Made by a program: the position numbers and the translations under genes. The notes under the pieces are model-generated. The model did not search any database, was not told where the DNA came from, and worked only from the letters and a program-made list of their open reading frames with translations. Shown here in pieces: positions 42,555 through 51,158 of a stretch of DNA of 64,000 bases; within the stretch, counting starts at the first letter, position 1, and every line of letters starts with the position of its first letter. Source of the DNA: Kribbella sp. VKM Ac-2568 (GTDB taxonomy: Bacteria; Actinomycetota; Actinomycetes; Propionibacteriales; Kribbellaceae); the NCBI RefSeq assembly GCF_004345365.1, contig NZ_SLVF01000011.1:248001-312000 (forward strand), read 5' to 3'.

Positions 42555-43681
42555 GTCTGTCCCAGGGATGTCTCGGCCCGCTCGATCATGCCGAGCAGGG
42601 CTGCGGTGAACTCGCGGTGGTGCTCGATCAGGCCGAGGTGCCCGCAGTTCTTCACCTCGACCAGCTCCGCCCCCGGTACGTGCCGGACGATGTCCTCCGA
42701 GTGCTCGAACGGGGTCAGATGGTCGGAGTCGCCACCGATGACCACGCACTCCACCTTCTGCAACGGTTCCAGATGGTCGTATCGCTGGTGCATCGCGAAG
42801 ATCGGATAGAACTCCGCGATCACCGAGATCGGCGTGGCGGCGATCATCTCGTTGACGAACTCGGTGAAGGCCGGCGGCACCTCGGAGCCGAACGAGTACT
42901 TCCGGGTCAGCAGGTAGCTGATGTCCGTGCCGGCCTTGCGGCTGCGCTCGACCACGTCGGGGACCCGGGCCAGGGCCGAGACGGTCGGAGTCGCCAGCGC
43001 CCGGATCAGCATCCCGGCCTTGCCCGGCAGCGCGATCGGGACCCGGTCCAGGCCGCCGGCGCTGGTGGAGCACAGCCCGACTCCGATCACCCGGTCGCCG
43101 AAGATCTCGGGGTGCTGCTCGGCCAGCGCCATGATCGACATGCCGCCCATCGAGTGCCCGATCAGGATCACCGGGCCGGTCGGCGCGAACTCCTCCATGA
43201 TCCCGAACAGGTCCCGGCCGAGCTGCTCGATGCTGACGTGCTCCTTCGGCGACCGGCCGGAGCGTCCGTGCGACCGCTGGTCGTAGAACACCATCGTGCC
43301 GATCCCGGCCAGGTCGCGGCGCTCGAAATGCCAGCAGTCCATGTTCAGCCCGTAGCCGTGCGCGAAGATCAGCGTCAGGTCCTCCGGCGCGTTCACCTCC
43401 ACCTTGCGCCGCAGCCGGCGCTTGGCCGGGGGCGCCGGACGCCGGGACCGCTTCAGCTCGTCGACCTCGACGTACAGCTCGACGCCGTCGTCGGCGGTGA
43501 AGACGTGCGGCGTACCGCGCAGCGATCCGAACGGCTCGGCCTCGAGCTGGGCGCGCTGGCCCGAGCGCCGGCCGATCACCTGGCGCTCGACGGCGACACC
43601 CGCGGCGGCGCCGGCGGCGATCACGCCGACCGCGGCGCCGATCAGGCCGGCGGTGCGACCTACCTTGGCCACGCCGGTCAC
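42551..43681 (-). CDS. Membrane-anchored alpha/beta-hydrolase
   Basis: 376 residues. An N-terminal hydrophobic segment (AGLIGAAVGVIAAGAAAGVAV) suggests a membrane anchor. The hydrolase core has LIFAHGYGLNMDCWHFERRDL, YDQRSHGRSG, ILIGHSMGGMSIMAL (nucleophile), GGDSDHLTP (Asp) and CGHLGLIEHH (His). It lies between alr and tsaE, as in Streptomyces to my knowledge. The GTG 43681 overlaps the alr stop (GTGA). Physiological substrate unknown. Confidence 0.83.
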   Translation of the reverse strand: MTGVAKVGRTAGLIGAAVGVIAAGAAAGVAVERQVIGRRSGQRAQLEAEPFGSLRGTPHVFTADDGVELYVEVDELKRSRRPAPPAKRRLRRKVEVNAPEDLTLIFAHGYGLNMDCWHFERRDLAGIGTMVFYDQRSHGRSGRSPKEHVSIEQLGRDLFGIMEEFAPTGPVILIGHSMGGMSIMALAEQHPEIFGDRVIGVGLCSTSAGGLDRVPIALPGKAGMLIRALATPTVSALARVPDVVERSRKAGTDISYLLTRKYSFGSEVPPAFTEFVNEMIAATPISVIAEFYPIFAMHQRYDHLEPLQKVECVVIGGDSDHLTPFEHSEDIVRHVPGAELVEVKNCGHLGLIEHHREFTAALLGMIERAETSLGQT

Positions 43682-44826
43682 CTCCCGCTGTCGACGTACC
43701 GACGGGGGATCCGGGCGCCCAGTCGGGTGACGATCTCGTAGTTGATGGTTCCTGCCGCATCCGCCCAGTCGTCCGCGGTCGGCTCGCCACCGGTACCCGG
43801 CCCGAACAGCACGACCTCGTCGCCTGCCGTGGCCTCGGCGTCCTCGAGATTGACCACGCACTGATCCATGCAGATCCGGCCGACGATGGTACGACGCGCG
43901 CCGCCGGCCTGGACCGGCGCACCGTTCGACGCGTGCCGCGGCAGCCCGTCGCCGTACCCGAGCGGGATCAGCCCGAGCGTCGACGGACGGGGCGCGGTCC
44001 ACGTCAGCCCGTACGACACCCCGGCGCCGGCCGGAACCCGCTTGACCATCGCGAGCCGCGCGCGCAACGTCATCGCCGGCCGCAGCCCGAGCTCGGACGA
44101 CGGCAGCTCATGCCCGAACGGCGACAACCCGTACGTCGCGATGCCGGGCCGGACCAGGTCGAAGTGGGTCTCGGGCAGGGCCAGCGTGCCGCCGGAGTTC
44201 GCGAGGTGACGCAGCGAGGGCTCGACCCCGAGGGACGCCGCGATCTCCACCGCCGACTCGAACGTCGCGACCTGCGCCTCGTTCGCCGCGCTCTTCGGCT
44301 CGTCCGACGAGGAAAGGTGGGACCAGATCCCGGTGATCTCCAGCCGGCCGGCCTTCACCTCGCGCAGGGCAGCGCGGATCAACGCCGGCCACTCCTCCGG
44401 TACTGCGCCGCCGCGGCTCATGCCGGTGTCGATCTTGAGGTGCACCCGAGCCGGCCTGTCCGTCACCCCCGCCGCGAGCTCGTCGATCTCCCAAGGCGCG
44501 GCGGCGGACAAGTCGATGCCAGCGGCAATCGCCTGCTCCAGCGGCTCACCAGGCGTGGTCAGCCAGCAGAAGATCGGACCGGTGTCGCCCGCCGCGCGCA
44601 GTGCCAGTGCTTCTTCGAGCACGGCAGCCCCGATCCAGTCGGCACCGGCTTCCCGGGCAGCGCGGGCGACGGGGACCATTCCGTGCCCGTAACCGTCGGC
44701 CTTCACGACCGTCATCAGCTGGGCAGTACCGACGCGCGCACGCAGCGTGGCCACGTTATGGCGGATCGCGCCGAGGTCGACAACCGCCTCAGCACGAACG
44801 TTGGAGGACTCTTGGGGCTCAGACAT
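43678..44826 (-). CDS. alr: Alanine racemase
   Basis: 382 residues. PLP-lysine in MTVVKADGYGHGM (Lys about 43), HLKIDTGMSRGG, the HLANSGGTLALP segment, GVSYGLTW, and the second catalytic Tyr region with GRICMDQCVV. It makes D-alanine for peptidoglycan. It heads the operon running through tsaE, tsaB, rimI and tsaD. Confidence 0.95.
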   Translation of the reverse strand: MSEPQESSNVRAEAVVDLGAIRHNVATLRARVGTAQLMTVVKADGYGHGMVPVARAAREAGADWIGAAVLEEALALRAAGDTGPIFCWLTTPGEPLEQAIAAGIDLSAAAPWEIDELAAGVTDRPARVHLKIDTGMSRGGAVPEEWPALIRAALREVKAGRLEITGIWSHLSSSDEPKSAANEAQVATFESAVEIAASLGVEPSLRHLANSGGTLALPETHFDLVRPGIATYGLSPFGHELPSSELGLRPAMTLRARLAMVKRVPAGAGVSYGLTWTAPRPSTLGLIPLGYGDGLPRHASNGAPVQAGGARRTIVGRICMDQCVVNLEDAEATAGDEVVLFGPGTGGEPTADDWADAAGTINYEIVTRLGARIPRRYVDSGR

Positions 44827-44841
44827 AGCCCCTCCAGTCTC

Positions 44842-45483
44842 TCAGGCTGCTCGGATGAGTTCGGGCAGGGCGGTCATTTCGTAGAAGGTCGCGGTTGCGG
44901 CGGACAGCTTCTCGGGGGCGGTCATGGCGGCGAAGCCGAAGACCTTCATGCCTGCCGCGTTGGCCGCGGCTACTCCGAGCGGGCTGTCCTCCACGACGAC
45001 GCAGTTGGCCGGCTTCACGCCCATCGTGCTCGCCGCGTGCAGGAAGAGATCGGGCGCGGGCTTGCCGTGCCGCACATCCTCCGAGCTGAAGATCCGGCCC
45101 TCGAACCGCTCCCAGAAACCGACCGCGGTCAGTGCGGTGTGGATCCGCCGGTGGGTGCCGGAAGACGCCAGGCAGTAGGTGATGCCGTCCGCGTCCAACT
45201 GGTCGAGCACCTCGCGGACACCGGGGACCGGCCGGAGGTGGGCGAAGCCGTCGAAGAGTCGCTGGTGGTAGCGGTCCTCCAGGTCGGCGGGCAGCGGCGA
45301 ACCCAGTTGCGCCTCGGCCTTCTGCCGCATCGAGACCATGCTGCCGCCCATGAAGTCCCGGACCGCCTCCTCGAACGTGTACGGCAACCCCGCCTCGGTC
45401 AGCAGTCCAGCCAGGATCGTGTTGGCCAACCGCTCCGAGTCCACCAGCACGCCGTCGTTGTCGAAGATCACCAGTTCAGTCAC
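44842..45483 (-). CDS. HAD-family hydrolase (beta-phosphoglucomutase-like)
   Basis: 213 residues, HAD subfamily IA: nucleophile motif VIFDNDGVLVDSE (first Asp of DxDG), motif II CLASSGTH, motif III Lys in VRHGKPAPD and motif IV VVVEDSPLG. The cap domain is helical. It is probably a sugar-phosphate phosphatase or phosphoglucomutase. It lies 15 bp before alr on the same strand and may be cotranscribed with it. Confidence 0.88.
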   Translation of the reverse strand: MTELVIFDNDGVLVDSERLANTILAGLLTEAGLPYTFEEAVRDFMGGSMVSMRQKAEAQLGSPLPADLEDRYHQRLFDGFAHLRPVPGVREVLDQLDADGITYCLASSGTHRRIHTALTAVGFWERFEGRIFSSEDVRHGKPAPDLFLHAASTMGVKPANCVVVEDSPLGVAAANAAGMKVFGFAAMTAPEKLSAATATFYEMTALPELIRAA

Positions 45484-45501
45484 AGCTGCACCCTATGCAA
45501 C

Positions 45502-45536
45502 GCGGCCGCCGTGACGTCGAGCGTCACGGCGGCCGC
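45502..45536. terminator. Strong hairpin terminator (15-bp stem)
   Basis: GCGGCCGCCGTGACG and CGTCACGGCGGCCGC pair perfectly around a 5-base loop, 23 bp beyond the GH12-like stop on the minus strand. Confidence 0.85.
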
Positions 45537-45559
45537 GGGGAGCGCGAGAGTGAGGCGGG

Positions 45560-46783
45560 TCAGTTCTCCTGGATGGAGAAGTCGTTGAAGTTGAAGCGCT
45601 GCTTGGTGTTGCCGGTGGACACGACCTCGACGCCGAAGTCGACCTGCCAGGTCGTGGCCTTCGGGGCCCAGCCCCGGGAGACCATGTCGTTGAAGAAGCT
45701 GGCCAGCGGCATGGTGCCGGACTTCTGGGTCACCTGGGACACGTAGGCGGTGTAGCCGTCCTGGTGCCAGACGTCGTAGGTGAAGCCACCGAACGCCACG
45801 GTGCCGACCTTCCGCCCGGCCGGGACCTGGCCCTTGTTGTCGGTCCAGATCATCAGCTCGTTGTTCAGACCGTCGCCGATCCACGCGTCGAACGCGACGT
45901 TGTAGATGCAGGCCGCGCAGTTGGCGGGGGTCGTCGCGGCGAACTTGGCCGACTGGATCTTGGACAGCGCGACGTCGTTGTAGTCCTTGTGCACGTTCGG
46001 GTACGCCTGGACGCCCTTGTCACCCGGCAGCGGCTGAGTGACGTCGACGTACCAGCTGTTGTAGTTGCAGGCGCCCAGCGAGTAGGTGCCGTTGTCGTTG
46101 TTCCACATGTTGTTGTGGACGTAGTACGCGCCGAAGGTCCGGCCATCGCCCTGGTTGTTGCTCGAGGTGGTGGTCCACACCGGGTTGGTGCAGGTCCCCA
46201 CCGGGCTGGTCGTCGACGTGGGGGTCGACGTGGTGGGGCTGGCGGTCGGAGTCGACGTGGTCGTCGGGGTCGACGTCGGCGGCTTGGTCGGCGTCGTCGT
46301 GGTGGTGGTCGGGGTCGGGGTGCTCGCCGGCGGCTGGGTCGGGGTCGTCGTGGTCGTCGGCGTCGGGGTGGTCGGCTGCGCTGGAACCTCGGCGAAGTCG
46401 TAGTGCGCGGTGTAGCGCACCTTGGCCCCGGCGCGGTAGTTCTCACCGTTGCGGCTCAACGCCCGGAGGCGGTAGGTCTTGTCGTTGGTCTGGTTCGGGT
46501 CGATCGAGATGATCGCCGGTCCGGCCGCGGTCGCCGTGATCGCGGCCGGCTTGACGCCGAAGCCGTGCACGACGGTACAGCTGGAGGACGCGTCCAGGAC
46601 GCAGGTCTCCACGCGGCCGACGCCAGGGAGGGTCGAAACCGTGCTGTCCGCGGCGGTCGCGGTCGCAGCGACGGGAGAATCCTTGGCCGCCTGAACGGCG
46701 ATCGGTGCGGCTACCAGCGCACCGAGGGCAAGGAACACCGCTGGGATGACGACGCGGCTTCGGGCAGTTCGGATGGGGGGCAT
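45560..46783 (-). CDS. Secreted GH12-like glycan-active protein with Thr/Pro linker
   Basis: 407 residues. A signal peptide (RVVIPAVFLALGALVAAPIAVQA) is followed by a beta-type domain of about 85 residues with one Cys pair, then a Pro/Thr/Ser repeat linker (about 125-190). A C-terminal domain resembles glycoside hydrolase family 12: NNMWNNDNGTYSLGACNYNSW, SAKFAATTPANCAACIYNVAFDAWIGDGLNNELMIWTDNKG. The ELMIW strand carries the nucleophile position in GH12; the acid/base Glu was not located. The preferred start has GAGGA 9 bp upstream. It probably acts on plant cell-wall glucan outside the cell. Confidence 0.65.
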   Translation of the reverse strand: MPPIRTARSRVVIPAVFLALGALVAAPIAVQAAKDSPVAATATAADSTVSTLPGVGRVETCVLDASSSCTVVHGFGVKPAAITATAAGPAIISIDPNQTNDKTYRLRALSRNGENYRAGAKVRYTAHYDFAEVPAQPTTPTPTTTTTPTQPPASTPTPTTTTTTPTKPPTSTPTTTSTPTASPTTSTPTSTTSPVGTCTNPVWTTTSSNNQGDGRTFGAYYVHNNMWNNDNGTYSLGACNYNSWYVDVTQPLPGDKGVQAYPNVHKDYNDVALSKIQSAKFAATTPANCAACIYNVAFDAWIGDGLNNELMIWTDNKGQVPAGRKVGTVAFGGFTYDVWHQDGYTAYVSQVTQKSGTMPLASFFNDMVSRGWAPKATTWQVDFGVEVVSTGNTKQRFNFNDFSIQEN

Positions 46784-47170
46784 ACGAAACATTCCTCTGC
46801 TCGACGGGCCACCACTGACTGCCCCAGCACTCCAGCGATGGCCCACAAAAACTCTTCTGTCAGATCCCCAGAGAGGCCAGGACAGCCGACGCCCCCGAAG
46901 CGCCGATCCGGTCCCGGCAGACCGGCGATGAAGGCTTGCCGGCCATGTCGTTCTCGTTCGCTCTCGCGCGTACGGCGGCCGACGTTATCCAACCGTGATC
47001 CGAAAAGCCAACTCGGGGTACCCCTTTCACGCAGCGTATCCGAGCCGTCCCGGGCCCGGCGCCGTACGACGTCCAACCCGTCAATCGCAGCCGCGACGGC
47101 CGGATTCGAGCGCGTCTCGGAGCGCAGAAGTCGGCTGCAACGTCTGGAGGGGCTGGAGCGTCCGTAGGGT
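46784..47170. other. 387-bp divergent promoter region, no gene
   Basis: It lies between the divergent GH12-like and META lipoprotein genes. Open frames here (for example a 74-codon minus-strand one at 46860-47084) lack a ribosome site and family features. I saw no clear operator. Confidence 0.5.
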
Positions 47171-47947
47171 GTGAGGATGCGGATGATCGCCGTCGCTGGG
47201 GCCGGGTTGCTGCTGACGCTCGCCGGCTGCGGGGACGAGTCGAGTGCGGGCGGCGGGTCGCTGAAGGGCAGGTCGTACCTGTCCACCGCCGTGACGGCGG
47301 ACGGGAAGCCGAAGGAACTCGTCGCCAAGACGCGGATCCGGATGCAGTTCACCGACGACGGCCGGCTGATCGCGGACGCCGGCTGCAACTCGATGGGCGG
47401 CAAGGTCTCGACCGACGGCGGGAAGTTGTCGGTCCAGGATCTCGCGATCACCGACAGGGGATGCGACGCACCCCGGCACACCCAGGACGGCTGGCTCGCG
47501 AAACTCCTGCAGGACGAACCGGCCTGGAAGCTCGAGGCGGACCAGCTAAGCGTGACCAAGGGCGGTACCGAACTGGTCCTACAGGATCGGGAGACCGCGG
47601 AACCCGACAAACCCCTCGACGGCACCAGGTGGTCGCTTGAAACGGTCATCGCCGGGGAGACCGCCTCGCACTCGGCGGGTTCGGAGCGGGCGCACCTCAC
47701 CATCAGCGGCGAACGGATCACCGGGTCGACCGGGTGCAACGACCTGCAGGGCATCGTGGCGCGGACCGGCAACAAGCTGACCTTCGGCGAACTGAGCGTC
47801 ACCCTCAAGGCGTGCACAGGAGAGGCCGCCACGTTGGAGAAGGCGGTCCTGGCCGCGCTGAAGGGCGAGGTGACCTACAGCATCGAGGCGAACCGGCTCA
47901 AGCTCCGCACCCCCGACGGGAACGGCATCGACCTCACCAGCCAGTGA
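47171..47947 (+). CDS. Lipoprotein with two META (HslJ-like) domains
   Basis: 258 residues. A short signal with lipobox LAGC (MIAVAGAGLLLTLAGCGDE) indicates lipid anchoring. Two META/HslJ-type modules follow, each with a GCN motif: ADAGCNSMGGKV...LAITDRGCD and TGSTGCNDLQGIV...LSVTLKACTG. The family is linked to heat-shock or antibiotic tolerance in other bacteria, without a defined reaction. Start choice is open: GTG 47171 or in-frame ATGs at 47177 and 47183. Confidence 0.8.
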   Translation: MRMRMIAVAGAGLLLTLAGCGDESSAGGGSLKGRSYLSTAVTADGKPKELVAKTRIRMQFTDDGRLIADAGCNSMGGKVSTDGGKLSVQDLAITDRGCDAPRHTQDGWLAKLLQDEPAWKLEADQLSVTKGGTELVLQDRETAEPDKPLDGTRWSLETVIAGETASHSAGSERAHLTISGERITGSTGCNDLQGIVARTGNKLTFGELSVTLKACTGEAATLEKAVLAALKGEVTYSIEANRLKLRTPDGNGIDLTSQ

Positions 47948-47973
47948 CCCGGCACCGAGACAACTGACCGAGG

Positions 47974-48006
47974 CCTGCAGCCGGCGGCGAGGCCGTCGGC
48001 TGCAGG
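47974..48006. terminator. Bidirectional terminator between convergent genes
   Basis: CCTGCAGCCG and CGGCTGCAGG form a 10-bp stem between the META lipoprotein stop (47947) and the PIG-L protein stop (48012). Confidence 0.8.
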
Positions 48007-48011
48007 TTGGC

Positions 48012-51000
48012 TCACTCGCTGAGTTTCAGGTCGAAGGCCTGGACCTCGTTCTGGGGAGTTTCGAACGAGATGAGCAGGTGGCCGTCCGCCGCCAGTTTCG
48101 CGCGCTGGGCGGCGGTCAGCGGGATCGAGAACTTCTGCACTCCACCGGTGATCTGCTTGCTGTCCTGCTTCACCAGGTGACCGCTCATGTCCGGCGACCA
48201 GGCAGGAATCCCGCCATCGGTGACGGCACACGGCGTCAGCCCGTAGTCCGGCGCGGGATCGGCCGCCGGCGAGCAACTCGTCGTGTAGACGGGGATCGCG
48301 CCGAGCCCACCGCTGGTCAGGAACATCCGAGCCGTCCCGGAAACTCTTGACAGCGTAAGGAGTTCCACCGAGCTCTCCCCCAGCTTGCCGGACAGAACCT
48401 GGAGCCCCGAGGTCGGGACGCGCCCCGAGATCGGTACTTCGTTCCTCGCCGACTGGGCGATCGTCTGCGGCGACAGCGCCCCGTTCAGGTTCGGGCTCGA
48501 CACGTTCGGCGCGGACGGTATGGTCGGGCGATCCGCCGGCGGGGTGTACCCGGGCATCGTCGCCCGTCCCCAGCGATACGGGTCCGACTGGACCGAGCCG
48601 AGCGCGGACCACCCGAGCCGCGTGCTCATGTCGATGTGCCGCAGGGTCGTCGTCCCGGCCGCCGAGGTGTCGTCGTTGTCGTACGGCGTGATGTTCAGCC
48701 CCAGCTTCGCCGGGTCCACCGCCGCGGGCAGGTCGGCGAGCGGGATCTTCACCTCGAGGTCGTACCCGCCACCCGCATACGCGTGCGGAGTCGTGGTCTC
48801 GTTGGTGCCGACCCACGTCGCCGTGGACGCCACCTGCACTCCGGGGGCGTTCGGCGCATCGCTGACCGTGCCGGCCAACGGACCCGTCGAGTAGCCCTGG
48901 TGGTTGTCGGCGTCGCGCGACCAGCACGCACCGTTCGCGCCGTTCCCGTTGCTCGCACTCGGGTCGTTCGTGAACGGGAAGATGCCGAGCTTGAAGGTGT
49001 TCGCGGTGTCCTTGAGTACCTGCGACGCGGTACCGCGCGGGTCGAGCAGGATCTCGACGGAGTCGGCCTGCCAGTGACCGACGCACTCCTGCGGGGTGAC
49101 GGCGTACGACTGGTAGTCGTCGCGGATGTGGATGAAGAAGTAGAGCGCGTCCTCGGACCAGCTCACCTTGGCCGTGCTGCCTGCACCGGTCGGCGAGACC
49201 CCACAGTCGTCGACACCGGTGCACGTCGCGGCGCCCTGCCAGATCCGCCCGAGGTCGAGCGTCGGACCGGAGTACTCACCGGGTGCCGCGGTGCCGTCGA
49301 CGACAGGCGTCGCCGTGGACTGCGCGATCGCGGTCGACGGGACCAGCGACAGGGTGAGCGTCTCGTTGCCCGTTCCGGCTGGTGCGCTGTAGGTCGTGGT
49401 GATCGGGATCGACACGTTCTGCGTTGCAGGCAAGGCCGTATCGGCGTTCGTGACCTGGAAGGTCACCGTGGTCTCGGCGCCCGGCGCCAATGCGGAGTAC
49501 GGCTTCGACGTTGCGTCGGCGGTGAAGTTCGCGGGCAGGGTGAGGCCGACTGTTCCGCTCTGCGGCTGGTTCGACCAGTTGTGCACGACCACCGGCACGG
49601 CGAGCGTGCTGCCGATGCTCATCGACTGGATCGCCGCCGACCGGCCGAGCCGGATCGCCTGCGGGGCCGTGTCGGCGAGCCACTCGTCGTACTCCGCCCA
49701 GTTGCCCCAGCGCTCGAACCGGCCCTCCGTGGGCGAGACGATCCGGACCACGTTGTCCGTGTACCCCGTCCTCGCCTGGCTCGTGTAGAGCGCGGAGATC
49801 TTCGCGTTCTGGTTGACCGGCGCCGTCGCGCTCGGGGTGACAGTGAAGGTCACCGTGGTCTCCTGCTTGTCGGACACCTCGCCGACCTGCTTCGGTCCGT
49901 CGACCGTCCAGCCCGCCGGCACCGTCAGCGCGACCTGGCCGGGCTTCAACCGGCCGGAGCCGGCCTTGAGGTGCAGCGTCGCCTGGAAGGGTTCGCCGGC
50001 CACGTTGAGGAACCGCGAGAACGTCAGATACTCCAGCGTCCCCTTCGGCAACCCACCCGGATCCGCCTTGGTGGCCCCGAACAGGATCGCGTCGTCACGA
50101 CCGGCCGCCGGATTCGCCGTACCGTCTGCCGCGGTGTTCGGCTGGAACGGGACGAACGACTGCGTCATGCCGAACCGCGAACAGGCCGGCGCCGACGCAC
50201 CCTTGAACATCACCCGGCTCTGCGTCGGGTACGCCGCGCGCCCCTCGTCCGCGACCTGCTGCCAGATCTTCGCCGACCCCACCGGCTTCCCCTGCAGGTT
50301 GCCGGCCGGCCACTTGTACGGCGAGTCGTAGCCGGTCCAGACGCCTGCCACCGTGTCCAGGTTGGTGCCCGGCGTCGGGACGAACCCGGTGGTGCAGTTG
50401 GCGGCCGTGGTCGTTCCGCCGGTCCCGGTGGTGCTGCCGCCGGAGAACACCTTCTTGACCTGCCAGGTGCTCAACGCGTCCGGTCCCCGCAACTGCTCGG
50501 GGAACTTCGTCGGGTCGGCCGCGGCCAGCACGCCTTCCCAGATCAGCCGGCCCGCCTGCTGGTGGTTGCCGTGCCCGGCCGCGAGGGTCGGGGTGAACCC
50601 GATGTAGATCTCCGGCTGCGTCGTCCGGATCACCCGGGTGACGCGGCGCAGCGTCTCCTCCTCGTCCCAGAAGTACTGCGTCAGCGGCGCGCTCTGGTTG
50701 TAGAAGAAGTCCACCCGGTCCAGGTTGAAGATGTCGAGCGTGCCGGACCGGTAGTGCGCCACCCGGTCCTCGTTCTCCCGGCGCAACCCGAGGTCCGGGC
50801 CCAGCTCGGTGCCGACGGCGTTCCCGCCGCCCTCACCGCGGGTCACCATGATCACGCCGCACTTCACGCCGTACAGCTGATGCCAGACGCCGCACGGCCC
50901 GATGATGCTGGTGTCGTCATCGGGGTGCGCCCACTCCCCCATCACATCGATCTTGGTGTCCCGATCGGCCACATAGTTGCCCCCCGACCCGTACTGCGGC

Positions 51001-51083
51001 GGTGGGCCGGCCTCGGCGGGAACACTGACCGCCAGACCAGTGAGCAGGATCGACGCGGCAAGCAGACTGAACAGACGCTTCAT
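48012..51083 (-). CDS. Large secreted PIG-L-family deacetylase with NEW3 and CBM9-like domains
   Basis: 1023 residues. Signal peptide MKRLFSLLAASILLTGLAVSV. The PIG-L/LmbE deacetylase domain (about 45-330) has the zinc motif WAHPDDD (53-57) and a downstream GHGNHQQAG. Central beta-sandwich repeats of the NPCBM-associated NEW3 type (about 385-590: LKPGQVALTVPAGWTV, NWSNQPQSGTVGLTLPANFTA) follow, then a CBM9-like module (about 605-860) with WSEDALYFFIHIRDD and DSVEILLDPRG, and a C-terminal unassigned region. It probably N-deacetylates an extracellular amino sugar or glycoconjugate. GAGGAGT precedes the ATG. Confidence 0.8.
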   Translation of the reverse strand: MKRLFSLLAASILLTGLAVSVPAEAGPPPQYGSGGNYVADRDTKIDVMGEWAHPDDDTSIIGPCGVWHQLYGVKCGVIMVTRGEGGGNAVGTELGPDLGLRRENEDRVAHYRSGTLDIFNLDRVDFFYNQSAPLTQYFWDEEETLRRVTRVIRTTQPEIYIGFTPTLAAGHGNHQQAGRLIWEGVLAAADPTKFPEQLRGPDALSTWQVKKVFSGGSTTGTGGTTTAANCTTGFVPTPGTNLDTVAGVWTGYDSPYKWPAGNLQGKPVGSAKIWQQVADEGRAAYPTQSRVMFKGASAPACSRFGMTQSFVPFQPNTAADGTANPAAGRDDAILFGATKADPGGLPKGTLEYLTFSRFLNVAGEPFQATLHLKAGSGRLKPGQVALTVPAGWTVDGPKQVGEVSDKQETTVTFTVTPSATAPVNQNAKISALYTSQARTGYTDNVVRIVSPTEGRFERWGNWAEYDEWLADTAPQAIRLGRSAAIQSMSIGSTLAVPVVVHNWSNQPQSGTVGLTLPANFTADATSKPYSALAPGAETTVTFQVTNADTALPATQNVSIPITTTYSAPAGTGNETLTLSLVPSTAIAQSTATPVVDGTAAPGEYSGPTLDLGRIWQGAATCTGVDDCGVSPTGAGSTAKVSWSEDALYFFIHIRDDYQSYAVTPQECVGHWQADSVEILLDPRGTASQVLKDTANTFKLGIFPFTNDPSASNGNGANGACWSRDADNHQGYSTGPLAGTVSDAPNAPGVQVASTATWVGTNETTTPHAYAGGGYDLEVKIPLADLPAAVDPAKLGLNITPYDNDDTSAAGTTTLRHIDMSTRLGWSALGSVQSDPYRWGRATMPGYTPPADRPTIPSAPNVSSPNLNGALSPQTIAQSARNEVPISGRVPTSGLQVLSGKLGESSVELLTLSRVSGTARMFLTSGGLGAIPVYTTSCSPAADPAPDYGLTPCAVTDGGIPAWSPDMSGHLVKQDSKQITGGVQKFSIPLTAAQRAKLAADGHLLISFETPQNEVQAFDLKLSE

Positions 51084-51158
51084 GTGCGGACTCCTCGGGC
51101 GGTGGAGGCACTGGTCGGGCGTGACTGCTCGTCCCGCGCAGATGCGCCCTCATCCGTC

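Noticed and set aside
46155..46403. Plus-strand valine/glycine-rich ORF over the GH12-like linker
   Set aside because: It is antisense of the Thr/Pro linker codons; such frames arise automatically from that composition.
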